Assembly (NCBI RefSeq): GCF_034555375.1
Contig: NZ_CP140706.1
Coordinates: 2,347,001-2,411,000 of the forward strand
Length of the DNA stretch: 64,000 bases
Origin: Pseudomonas sp. B33.4
GTDB lineage: Bacteria > Pseudomonadota > Gammaproteobacteria > Pseudomonadales > Pseudomonadaceae
Direction: 5' to 3'
Shown in pieces: positions 36,216 to 42,956 of this stretch. Under the pieces are notes generated by a model. The model worked only from the letters and a program-made list of their open reading frames with translations, did not search any database and was not told the DNA's origin. Within the stretch, counting starts at the first letter, position 1, and the number at the start of each line of letters is the position of its first letter. The translations under genes were made by a program, and so were the position numbers.

Positions 36216-36458
36216 ATGAGCGACGACCTGCAACCCCCAGACATGACCATCTGGCAGCGCCTGTTCGACGACGAAACCTACTGGCAGCAATCCCCCGACG
36301 CGCACTATTTTGACTTGCAACGCATCGCCGACGACCTGCTCGGCCAAGGCGCCATCGACCTTGAACAATGGCAGATCCTGCGTGCCAAGGCCGATGACCT
36401 GCACAAGGATTCACCCGCCATCAACGTCACCCGTGAACTCGACGACCCCGAAGCCTGA
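36216..36458 (+). CDS. Small acidic hypothetical protein
   Basis: An 80-residue acidic protein (MSDDLQPPDMTIWQRLFDDE) without signal or membrane helix; predicted mostly helical with FDLQRIADDLLGQGAIDLEQWQIL in the middle. A GAGGA site lies 6 bases before the ATG, so the start is firm. I do not recognise a family. It probably forms an operon with the 60-residue gene 10 bases downstream. Confidence 0.6.
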   Translation: MSDDLQPPDMTIWQRLFDDETYWQQSPDAHYFDLQRIADDLLGQGAIDLEQWQILRAKADDLHKDSPAINVTRELDDPEA

Positions 36459-36468
36459 GGACAACCCC

Positions 36469-36651
36469 ATGAAACCGATCACCCAAGGCGAACACCCCGA
36501 CGAACCCCGACCACCGGGCGAAACCGAACGCGACAACGATGCGCTGCGGCCCACCGATCCCAAACAACGTCAAAATAGCGGAAAGGGCACGCCCAGTGGC
36601 GAATCCACCGCGCAGGACACCGCAAAGCAACAAACCCCCGCCAAGCCCTGA
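36469..36651 (+). CDS. Small disordered hypothetical protein
   Basis: A 60-residue protein with only polar and charged residues (Pro, Glu, Lys, Gln, Asp, Thr) and almost no hydrophobic ones, so it is likely unfolded. A GAGGA site lies at 36457-36461, inside the overlap with the previous stop. Function unknown. Coding status is supported by the RBS and tight spacing only. Confidence 0.45.
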   Translation: MKPITQGEHPDEPRPPGETERDNDALRPTDPKQRQNSGKGTPSGESTAQDTAKQQTPAKP

Positions 36652-36736
36652 ACAGCGTCTATGCTCAGTGGCACGCCCGGCGTCGAAGCCGCTTCAACGC
36701 CGGGCGCTGCCATTCATCACAGGGAAAGTATTGCTT

Positions 36737-37321
36737 ATGAAGCTCGACGCACTGGCCAAGGCCATCACCCTCGCAACCGTACTGTCCGCCACTAGCTTCG
36801 GCGCACTGGCTGCCGATATTCCGCTGTCTGCCACTGTTGAAGCCGATCAGGTCACAACCAAAGTGATCTCCGTCGATGCCGCCAACCACCAAGTTGTGCT
36901 CGAAGGCGCCGAAGGCAAGCCGGTTCACGTTCAGCTCAGCGACAAGGCGAAAAACCTCGCCAATCTGAAGGCCGGCGATCAGGTCAACATTCAGGTACAG
37001 CGTTCTGTCGCCGCCTACCTCGACACCGATGTGGATAAAGGTCTGCCTGGCACCACCGAACGTACCGGTGAGTTGCGTAAGGCTCCGGGCAGCGATAACC
37101 CCGGCGGCGAAGCGTATCGTCAGGTTCAGGTGCAATTGAAAATCACCAAAATTGATTTGAAGACAAATCAGGTGACCCTGCAAAACCCGGCTGGCGTATC
37201 GAAAGTGCTCGACGTGAAAAAGCCTGAAATTCAAGCCAAACTGAAAGATCTGAAAGAAGGCCAGAGCGTTATTGTCACTTACACCGATATCTTAAAAGTG
37301 ACCAGTCAACACGAAAGTTGA
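36737..37321 (+). CDS. Exported hypothetical protein with two repeated beta modules
   Basis: A 194-residue protein with a signal peptide (MKLDALAKAITLATVLSATSFGALAAD). The mature part shows two similar halves: KVISVDAANHQVVLEGAEGKPVHVQLSDKAKNLANLKAGDQVNIQVQ-type and KITKIDLKTNQVTLQNPAGV with KPEIQAKLKDLKEGQSVIVTYTD-type, each a small beta-barrel-like repeat. It is probably a periplasmic protein. I do not know its role. GC content and codon use are like core genes; the 3' flank turns AT-rich. Confidence 0.7.
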   Translation: MKLDALAKAITLATVLSATSFGALAADIPLSATVEADQVTTKVISVDAANHQVVLEGAEGKPVHVQLSDKAKNLANLKAGDQVNIQVQRSVAAYLDTDVDKGLPGTTERTGELRKAPGSDNPGGEAYRQVQVQLKITKIDLKTNQVTLQNPAGVSKVLDVKKPEIQAKLKDLKEGQSVIVTYTDILKVTSQHES

Positions 37322-37502
37322 GCTTTAACTCTACAGAATGACTGCTCTTGTACAGTTTTTGTATGAGAGTAGTCATACTATTAGTTTGGATTGACCTCAT
37401 TGAAAGTTTCATGAAAGGAATCGTCGATAAATATCTATTAACGCTTTCGTACATAAATTTCATATTCAAGAATGAGGACATAAGCGCCAACTTCTATTAA
37501 AA
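37322..37502. other. AT-rich intergenic stretch with a hairpin
   Basis: An imperfect stem pairs ATGACTGCTCT (near 37338) with AGAGTAGTCAT (ending 37376), without a clear U-run. Towards its end the stretch holds a CTATTAAAAT -10-like box at about 37494-37503, placed to start the structured RNA described next. Confidence 0.5.
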
Positions 37503-37645
37503 TCCTTCCCGTTCGCCCAGTGTCAGGGCTCTTTACCGGTGCATGGATTGCCAGGCCATTACACTGGGCGAACACCTCTTCGGAGTGGATGTATACAATT
37601 TCTGCAAACAAAAAGGGCGACTTTATAGTCGCCCTTTTTGTTTGT
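37503..37645 (+). ncRNA. Candidate structured small RNA with intrinsic terminator
   Basis: Between two converging genes lies a chain of stems: GTTCGCCCAGTGT (37511-37523) pairs perfectly with ACACTGGGCGAAC (37561-37573); a small TTCG hairpin follows at 37573-37587; then a 17-base perfect inverted repeat, 37605-37621 with 37628-37644, ending in T-rich sequence, makes a strong terminator. A CTATTAAAAT box, of a form RpoS accepts, lies right upstream. Transcript length would be about 140 nt on the plus strand. No convincing ORF spans it. It could be a known stress sRNA of pseudomonads such as RgsA, but I cannot confirm that by eye. Confidence 0.55.
37605..37644. terminator. Bidirectional intrinsic terminator
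   Basis: A 17-base perfect inverted repeat (AAAGGGCGAC core, TTTATA loop) flanked by A-run and T-run on the two sides. It can stop plus-strand transcription from the candidate sRNA and minus-strand transcription leaving the glycosyltransferase gene that ends at 37676. Confidence 0.85.
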
Positions 37646-37675
37646 CGGAAATTAAACCGAGGTGTGCGCCGCAGG

Positions 37676-38494
37676 CTAGCCTTGCTGCCCTTGAAAGCGC
37701 TTCAGCGTGGCCTGATACATTTTCGTCCTGCGGTGATTTTCCCCGTAGGTGCCGGCAGCCGCGACGGTTCCTGACTGGATGTGATCCAGATAGCTGAAAA
37801 TCTTGCGCGGCGACAGGAATTTGATGCCATAGCCCAGGCTGCTCATTCGGTCTTGCAGCGCATAACCGGGCACCTGCTCATCCATGCAGAAGTGCAAGCC
37901 CCGGGACTTCATCAACCGCGCATTCCACAATGTGCAGAAACTTTTCAGATGAGTTTCCTTGTAGGGTCTTGGCATTTTCGAACGTAGGCCAAGACGCACT
38001 TTTACTTTACGAACATAGTGCTTGCAAAAGCGCGAAGTTAAACGCCAGGTGTCACGCACAATCCCGCGATTGAGTTGTTCGACGCAACCAACTGCAGCCA
38101 TATCCGCAGTCTTCGTGCATTCACGCATCATCATCGCAAACACTTCTTTGTCGTAGACAAAGGTGTCGGTGTGCAACAGAAACAAATAATCGGTGTCGAC
38201 TTTTTCCAGCGCCAGATCCAGTGCTTTACCGTGCGCAATATGGCCGGCTTCCTTGCCCGGCGAAGGGCGTTCGATCAAGTTGATCCAGTCGAGCGAGCGC
38301 AAGTAATCGAGACTTGCATCCGCCGAATCGTTATCCACCACCCACACCGGAATGCGTTGCTCCTGGACGTGCTCGCGCAGAAGTTCGAGGCACATTTTAG
38401 TGATGTCCGGGGTTTTGTAATTTACCAGGACAAGGCTGAAATTCGACGCTGGCTGGGCTGGTAAATCAAACGCTTTCATGTCGGAAGGACTCAT
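37676..38494 (-). CDS. Family 2 glycosyltransferase (rhamnosyltransferase-like)
   Basis: The 272-residue protein has a GT2 start, FSLVLVNYKTPDITKMCLELL, VVDNDSADASLDYL, and LFLLHTDTFVYDKEVF, with HTD in place of the usual DxD. No membrane helix. It could glycosylate a surface polymer, but it stands alone here, not within the exopolysaccharide operon. The start is the ATG at 38494 (MSPSDMKAF); a second ATG five codons later is possible. Confidence 0.78.
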   Translation of the reverse strand: MSPSDMKAFDLPAQPASNFSLVLVNYKTPDITKMCLELLREHVQEQRIPVWVVDNDSADASLDYLRSLDWINLIERPSPGKEAGHIAHGKALDLALEKVDTDYLFLLHTDTFVYDKEVFAMMMRECTKTADMAAVGCVEQLNRGIVRDTWRLTSRFCKHYVRKVKVRLGLRSKMPRPYKETHLKSFCTLWNARLMKSRGLHFCMDEQVPGYALQDRMSSLGYGIKFLSPRKIFSYLDHIQSGTVAAAGTYGENHRRTKMYQATLKRFQGQQG

Positions 38495-38703
38495 CTGCGA
38501 TTCAAGGACAACAGGGTTTCGTGGCCGCGATCGTAGCGAGGCAACCTTAGTCGAACCTTAATTTGCGGATGTGACGGTAGATGTATGCCGAAGGGAGACC
38601 GCTGGTCTTATGAAATGCATGGGGTGCTGCCGGTCATTACCGGATAAAATGCGCGCCCCTCTCACGGATCAAGGAAGAAACGGCGATCGCCGTTGTGTCA
38701 CGG

Positions 38704-39516
38704 ATGAAACCACTCTCCCTCTACCACCCAGCCCTCTACTGGCTGCGCGTGTGGCAAAAAAGACTGTTCCGCCAGATCGCCTGGCGCTGTTCCAGCAAAC
38801 GCTATGCACGTCCCCTCGCCACGGCCGAGCGTCTGCCATTTCGCTACCTCAAACACACCTCGAAACTGATCCGCAAACTCGGCGACTCCGACCTCGCCCT
38901 GCAACACAACAAAGTCATCAACCTCAAACTCGCCGTCACCGCCATCGACAGCGTCATCATCGCCCCCGGCGAACACTTCTCCTTCTGCCGCCTCGTCGGC
39001 CGCCCGACTGTGAAGCGCGGCTACGTTGAAGGCATGGAACTGTCTTTCGGCGAGGCACGACGCGGTGTAGGCGGGGGCATTTGCCAACTGAGCAACCTGA
39101 TTCACTGGATGGCGATTCATTCACCGCTGGTGGTGGTCGAGCGCTCCAACCACAGCTTCGATCCGTTTCCGGATGAGGGGCGGGTGCTGCCGTTCGGATC
39201 CGGGGCGGCGATTTTCTATAACTACGTTGATCTGGTGCTGCATAACCCGACGGATCGGCACTTTCAGCTGAAGTTGAACGTCGGCGAGACACAACTGGAA
39301 GGGGAGTTGTTGTGTGATCGAGTGAGGGAATATCGCTATCACGTGTTTCAAGAGGCGCATCGGTTTGTGCGGGAGGGCGCGCGGGTGTATCGGGAGAATG
39401 AGATTTGGCGGGAAGTGCGAAACAAAGGGCAGGTGGGGGAATTGGTGAAGCGTGAGAGACTTTATCGCAATCGCGTGGTGGTCAAATATGAGGTCGCGCA
39501 AGCGTTGATCGAGTGA
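38704..39516 (+). CDS. VanW-family protein
   Basis: The 270-residue protein begins MKPLSLYHPALYWLRVWQKR. It contains the VanW signature region: AVTAIDSVIIAPGEHFSFCRLVGRPT, RGYVEGMELSFGEARRGVGGGICQLSNLIHW, and HSFDPFPDEGRVLPFGSGAAIFYNYVDL. The family is named for a gene of vancomycin-resistance clusters; its biochemical role is unknown and resistance must not be inferred here. A GTG at 38695 is an alternative start; the AAGGA at 38671 is rather far from both. Confidence 0.8.
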   Translation: MKPLSLYHPALYWLRVWQKRLFRQIAWRCSSKRYARPLATAERLPFRYLKHTSKLIRKLGDSDLALQHNKVINLKLAVTAIDSVIIAPGEHFSFCRLVGRPTVKRGYVEGMELSFGEARRGVGGGICQLSNLIHWMAIHSPLVVVERSNHSFDPFPDEGRVLPFGSGAAIFYNYVDLVLHNPTDRHFQLKLNVGETQLEGELLCDRVREYRYHVFQEAHRFVREGARVYRENEIWREVRNKGQVGELVKRERLYRNRVVVKYEVAQALIE

Positions 39517-39548
39517 CGCGCGTGACTTTTCGAGAGGTTGAAATCGAC

Positions 39549-39911
39549 ATGACTTCCCTGGCCGGTGCAATAACGAACAGTCCGACCAAAAGGTACACGG
39601 CCTGTCGTTTCATGGCGCTGCTGGCACTTGCGGTTTTAGCGGGCCCAGCCAAAAGCGAAAATGCCGTGCCCTCCGATGTTGCGGACTACGTCATGGCAAG
39701 GGATAACTGCGATTCCTTGCGGGGAGAGGTTTCCGAGCCTGATCTGGTGGAACCAGAAGACATCAGCCGGATGGTCGGTGAGATCAACCGCTATTGCAAA
39801 GGAACGGATCGACAGCTGAGGCAACTGAAAGAAAAATATGCGGAGAACGCTGCCATTCTTAAAGCACTTTCCGGGTATGAGGAAAATATCGAAGCCGACA
39901 TGAGTTTTTAG
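39549..39911 (+). CDS. Exported hypothetical protein
   Basis: A 120-residue protein with a probable signal peptide after a polar N-terminal extension (hydrophobic FMALLALAVLAGPAKSEN at about 22-39). The mature part is helical and charged and has two Cys (DNCDSLRG and RYCKGTD) that could form a disulfide. A GAGAGG site precedes the ATG at 39549. An inner ATG at 39612 would give a normal signal peptide directly. Role unknown. Confidence 0.55.
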   Translation: MTSLAGAITNSPTKRYTACRFMALLALAVLAGPAKSENAVPSDVADYVMARDNCDSLRGEVSEPDLVEPEDISRMVGEINRYCKGTDRQLRQLKEKYAENAAILKALSGYEENIEADMSF

Positions 39912-39929
39912 ATTCTGTCCCGGAGGTTG

Positions 39930-40292
39930 TCAGGTCTCCAGCATGAATGACTCGATTTTCTCAATAAACCTGGCTTTGTGTCGGGTTCTGAATTCACCCA
40001 GGAATGCCTCAGAGTTTTTGACCGGTTTGCCATGTTTGTCATGTTCTATCGTCAAAAAATCCACCACGAATTCTCCCTCAGGATCGCCTTCCGGTTCGAC
40101 CCTCGAGTCGAAGCAATGACCTGTACTGCGCCGAACGCCACCCAACAGAACCGAGCTGGAGAACCACTCAGTTGTTTCGGCTGTCAGTTCAACTTCAAAC
40201 ATGTTGTTGATGGTTATTGTCCATCCGCTGGGTACTCTGATCGGCTGGAGATTGTATTTTAACTGGGCAGTCATGGCGTGTGATTTCTTCAT
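39930..40292 (-). CDS. Hypothetical protein, candidate orphan immunity protein
   Basis: A 120-residue protein with no signal peptide; mixed alpha/beta with VPSGWTITINNMFEVEL, FSSSVLLGGVRRSTGHCFDSRVEPEGD and FVVDFLTIEHDKHGKPVK. It is the last of a run of small minus-strand genes downstream of the rhs locus, and stands right after a 39-codon orphan reading frame that looks like the tail of another protein. This arrangement is typical of displaced toxin/immunity pairs. Immunity function is inference; no domain is recognised. Confidence 0.55.
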   Translation of the reverse strand: MKKSHAMTAQLKYNLQPIRVPSGWTITINNMFEVELTAETTEWFSSSVLLGGVRRSTGHCFDSRVEPEGDPEGEFVVDFLTIEHDKHGKPVKNSEAFLGEFRTRHKARFIEKIESFMLET

Positions 40293-40310
40293 TGATTTAT
40301 CAACGTTGTC

Positions 40311-40430
40311 TTATCCATAGCAATATAGAAGCTCATCAATCAGATTCAATTCCGCCCGAGTGAAATGAGTGTTGTTTTGTTTCCTGATCTCCTCCAGTAC
40401 GGCCCTGCTGGGGATCTGCCTGTGTTTCAC
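40311..40430 (-). pseudogene. 39-codon orphan reading frame, possible C-terminal remnant of a displaced toxin
   Basis: Reading minus from GTG at 40430 gives a peptide with VLEEIRKQNNTHFTRAELN and LIDELLYCYG before a TAA at 40313-40311. It is well-formed, helical and charged, unlike noise, but too short to be a normal protein. An in-frame stop lies two codons upstream. Its position immediately before a small immunity-like gene suggests the tail end of an earlier Rhs C-terminal toxin domain left behind after recombination. A true small protein is the alternative. Confidence 0.4.
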
Positions 40431-40453
40431 TAATTACCAAATTTTATCGTTTT

Positions 40454-40717
40454 TTACGTCGCGATTCCGCGGTCTGCTCCCGGCTTGAAAAAGAGAAGCT
40501 CATCCTCCAACCTAGCTCTACAGCGCTCCACAAACAGTAATGCTGCAGAGGAGTCTTTAAGAAACAGCAAGTAAGACCCTTTGCTTAATTCATAATATTC
40601 TTCGTAGTCAACCATGCGATTGTTGACCGAAATCGAGATGTAGTATTTTCCTGTTGTTTCTTCAATTCCTATAGCGAATCTCTCGTCCGTATTTACGAGG
40701 GTGTCATTGAAATTCAT
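40454..40717 (-). CDS. Hypothetical protein, candidate orphan immunity protein
   Basis: An 87-residue protein: MNFNDTLVNTDERFAIGIEE, then GKYYISISVNNRMVDYEEYYELS and FLKDSSAALLFVERCRARLEDELLFFKPG. No signal or membrane part. It is a small beta-then-alpha protein of the kind common near Rhs and contact-inhibition toxins in pseudomonads. Its start is followed upstream by an inverted-repeat element, the same that precedes the next orphan gene. Function in immunity is inferred from location only. Confidence 0.6.
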   Translation of the reverse strand: MNFNDTLVNTDERFAIGIEETTGKYYISISVNNRMVDYEEYYELSKGSYLLFLKDSSAALLFVERCRARLEDELLFFKPGADRGIAT

Positions 40718-40761
40718 AGTTCTACCTCATGGGGTCCAATGGTGATACTTAAAGCTTAATA

Positions 40762-40815
40762 GGGGGCAGATTTATTTTCAGTTTGTAGAAAATAAATCTG
40801 TCACCTTTTAGTTCG
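40762..40815. repeat. Inverted-repeat element, copy A, upstream of an orphan immunity-like gene
   Basis: CAGATTTATTTT (40767-40778) and AAAATAAATCTG (40789-40800) pair perfectly around CAGTTTGTAG; short flanks GGGG and CACCTTTT extend the stem weakly. An almost identical copy lies at 41320-41373, so one orphan gene (40880-41299) is bracketed by the two. Confidence 0.8.
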
Positions 40816-40879
40816 TCCCCTATTTAGTCCATCAGGAAAACAGGCGCGTGGTCTGTCCCGGCTTGATTGGGAATGATGA

Positions 40880-41299
40880 TTAAGAAGATGATTCGCTAAA
40901 ATCAATTTCTCCTTCGCTACTAATGCAGCCGATGAAGCTTAGACTTTCCGAGAAGAAGTAAGTATGTTGCGGGATGTCCGCGAAAATCGCTAGAGTGCAT
41001 TCTAAATTTGCTGTGCTTATTTTGTATGCGTTATCTGTAAGAGAGTCGCCAATGAATACAATTTCGGGAGCGTTGAGGGTCGTTATTTTTTTTGAAATGT
41101 CAATAAAAGCTTGGTCGGCCTCTTTTTTTACGTAGTTCATACTGTTGGGGAGGGAGTTCCAAGCTATTTTAGACCCGCGAAATGGAAGTTTTTTATTGAT
41201 GCTAGATACAAAGCTATCATGTACTTCGGGTTTAAATTTTTCGAAAGTAATGTTGGAGTTTGATAGGTCTTTTTCAAGCTCGTCGTCGAAATAACTCAT
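40880..41299 (-). CDS. Hypothetical protein, candidate orphan immunity protein
   Basis: A 139-residue acidic protein (MSYFDDELEKDLSNSN). Middle part NAPEIVFIGDSLTDNAYKIS; late part FADIPQHTYFFSESLSFIGC; ends in an acidic Ser-rich tail. It is AT-rich relative to core genes, which suggests acquisition. Its position in the island and its lone state suggest an immunity protein of a toxin not present here. A SUKH-like fold is possible but I cannot confirm it. Confidence 0.55.
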   Translation of the reverse strand: MSYFDDELEKDLSNSNITFEKFKPEVHDSFVSSINKKLPFRGSKIAWNSLPNSMNYVKKEADQAFIDISKKITTLNAPEIVFIGDSLTDNAYKISTANLECTLAIFADIPQHTYFFSESLSFIGCISSEGEIDFSESSS

Positions 41300-41319
41300 T
41301 TTTAAATGCCCTGTAAGGA

Positions 41320-41373
41320 AAAGGGGACAGATTTATTTTCAGTTTGTAGAGAATAAATTTGTCCTCTTTTTGT
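41320..41373. repeat. Inverted-repeat element, copy B, upstream of an orphan immunity-like gene
   Basis: AAGGGGACAGATTTATTTTC and GAATAAATTTGTCCTCTTT face each other around AGTTTGTAGA. It has the same loop and arms as copy A with few changes, and stands about 20 bases upstream of the start at 41299. Confidence 0.8.
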
Positions 41374-41634
41374 GTCTTGGTGAGACCTGAGCGCCTTGCG
41401 AGCCGAGGTACATCAACAGGCGCAGGTGTGGAGTAGTTTGTGGGGAACCCTCAGGATCTACTCCCTTTTTAGTCAAGATTACCCTCCCGCATTGCTCCCG
41501 GTGTTCTCGCGCTTGCCTTACCACTACAGTTCGGTGATAGAGCACATCCTGTGGTTGTGGTATTTCTACCTAGCAGGCTGGCGAAGTTGAAGCGGTTTCC
41601 GTACTTATAGAGGCTTTTTACTCGTCTTAAAAAC
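41374..41634. other. GC-richer non-coding remnant inside the immunity island
   Basis: About 260 bases between two orphan genes with distinctly higher GC than either. Short frames exist on both strands (68 residues minus, 41339-41545; 64 residues plus, 41396-41590) but neither has a clear RBS or recognisable domain. It may be a fragment of a mobile element or of an older rhs gene. Nothing firmer can be said. Confidence 0.4.
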
Positions 41635-42075
41635 TCAGGCTTTCAGCTTTTTATTAGGAACCTTGGTTTTGTGATTTTTTAGTAGGTTTTTGAGTTCAGG
41701 GTAACAATCAATTTCTTCATCGGGTAAATTGTCTATGATTCGCTGAATTTTATTAGCGTATTTTTCCTCAATAACTGCTTCAGTCCAATCAAGTTCGGAA
41801 GCTGCGGCGACTGCTACCTCGGAGAACGTAGAGTCAAGAAGTTTTTTTAAAATCTCTATCGCTTCGGGCGATCGCAACTCTCCGAGAGCAGCAGCGCTTC
41901 TTTCTTGCCAGTATTCCTCTTTTAAAAGAATTGCTTCATTAAGGTGTTTCCAGTCCATGGCGTTAAATTTTCCTAAAACCCCATGAGCTACCTGTTCAGT
42001 AATGTACTCATTCCAATTTGAGTCTTCATTTGCTCCAAGCCAGTAGTTATATTCTTCGTAAACCTTGCTGTTCAT
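41635..42075 (-). CDS. HEAT-repeat-like small protein, candidate orphan immunity protein
   Basis: A 146-residue helical protein. ERSAAALGELRSPEAIEILKKLL followed by VAVAAASELDWTEAVIEEKY has the spacing of HEAT/PBS-lyase repeats (A-x-x-A-L-G-x-x-x-x-x-A-I-x-x-L). A basic tail (KNHKTKVPNKKLKA) ends it. Such repeats are frequent in immunity proteins of polymorphic toxin systems. It lies two genes beyond the Rhs toxin and is probably the partner of another, lost toxin. Confidence 0.6.
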   Translation of the reverse strand: MNSKVYEEYNYWLGANEDSNWNEYITEQVAHGVLGKFNAMDWKHLNEAILLKEEYWQERSAAALGELRSPEAIEILKKLLDSTFSEVAVAAASELDWTEAVIEEKYANKIQRIIDNLPDEEIDCYPELKNLLKNHKTKVPNKKLKA

Positions 42076-42335
42076 GTTGTTCAGGGACGGATCACGTTAA
42101 ATAGCGAGAAAGAGGAGAGCCGCCCAGGCGGCAGATTATAGATGCAAAAAAACTGTGGTCTGCCCCGCTTAAAATAAGGAGTCGTGGTCTGTCCACGTTT
42201 TATTTCCCGTTTTCTCCCTTTTCTCCTGTTCCTATTTACGCGTTAGGGCTTCTATTTTTAAATATTTGTTAGGTGAAGTGAAAAATCTTTTTGGCTGTTC
42301 AGGGTAGATATGGACTGTCCCCACTTACCATTGTT
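42076..42335. other. AT-rich spacer with repeated GGTCTGTCC motifs
   Basis: No ORF. It holds GTGGTCTGCCCCGCTT (near 42150), CGTGGTCTGTCCACG (near 42183) and GGACTGTCCCCAC (near 42312); a related GTGGTCTGTCCCGGCTT occurs at about 40849. These short motifs recur between the immunity-like genes and look like junction sequences of repeated cassette exchange. A CCGCC/GGCGG hairpin lies near 42120. Confidence 0.5.
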
Positions 42336-42956
42336 CTATTGTTTGTATACTCGATAACCCGCATCAAAATCGCTAACGGTGTGCATATTGCTGTAGGTTG
42401 TGTCGAATATTCCCTGGATTGGAGGTTGGACACGATTTGCTTGTAGATTTAAGAGTTCTACTGAGTTCTGGAGTTCTTCGTATGTTGCTATATAAGTATG
42501 GTTCGAAGGGCTGAACTCGATAGTTACTTTTTTTGGTGAGATTATGGCAAGATTGATCAATAGCTGTGGTGTTGAGAATGATCTCCCTCCGACGTCGTAG
42601 ATTTTATCTTCGTTCGCTAATTTGGGGCCGTAAGATTCGTGCGTCAAGTAACCTTCATCTTGGTTTAATAGGCGTATTAGTTTTTCATGCCCCTTCATCT
42701 TCTCAAATGTAATGATTGCTTTCTTGAGTATTAAGAAGCCGTCCTCGTCCATGTTGTCTAGAAATTTTGAGTTCTGAAGTTTTATTGAAGAAACTACTGG
42801 TTCGTCTATTAGGTTAAAAACGACATTAAAAATTTCGAGTTGAAAGCTATTATGAATGTCCTCAGTTGGAGGAATATTTATATAGGATATGACTCCGCCG
42901 GCATTGTCGAAATCGATAGCGCCAAAGGATTTTGTAATGTCAATTAAAAAATTCAT
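42336..42956 (-). CDS. Probable cognate immunity protein of the Rhs toxin
   Basis: A 206-residue protein without signal or membrane helix. Its ATG overlaps the rhs stop as ATGA, the strongest sign that it is the matching immunity. Visible parts: MNFLIDITKSFGAIDFDNAG, VVFNLIDEPVVSSIKLQ, GGRSFSTPQLLINLAIISPKK, SNHTYIATYEELQNSVELLN. It is low-GC like the toxin part. No domain is recognised. It should bind and block the methyltransferase-like C-terminal domain in the cytoplasm of the producer. Confidence 0.75.
   Translation of the reverse strand: MNFLIDITKSFGAIDFDNAGGVISYINIPPTEDIHNSFQLEIFNVVFNLIDEPVVSSIKLQNSKFLDNMDEDGFLILKKAIITFEKMKGHEKLIRLLNQDEGYLTHESYGPKLANEDKIYDVGGRSFSTPQLLINLAIISPKKVTIEFSPSNHTYIATYEELQNSVELLNLQANRVQPPIQGIFDTTYSNMHTVSDFDAGYRVYKQ

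Noticed and set aside
37520..37797. Short plus-strand frames across the sRNA/terminator region
   Set aside because: They run through the perfect terminator and into the antisense of the glycosyltransferase gene, without RBS.
38704..39516. Vancomycin-resistance function for the VanW-family gene
   Set aside because: VanW has no shown role in resistance, no other van genes are present, and the host is a Gram-negative.
41339..41590. Two short overlapping frames (68 and 64 codons) as genes
   Set aside because: No RBS or domain is visible, and the first covers the inverted-repeat element; treated as a remnant instead.
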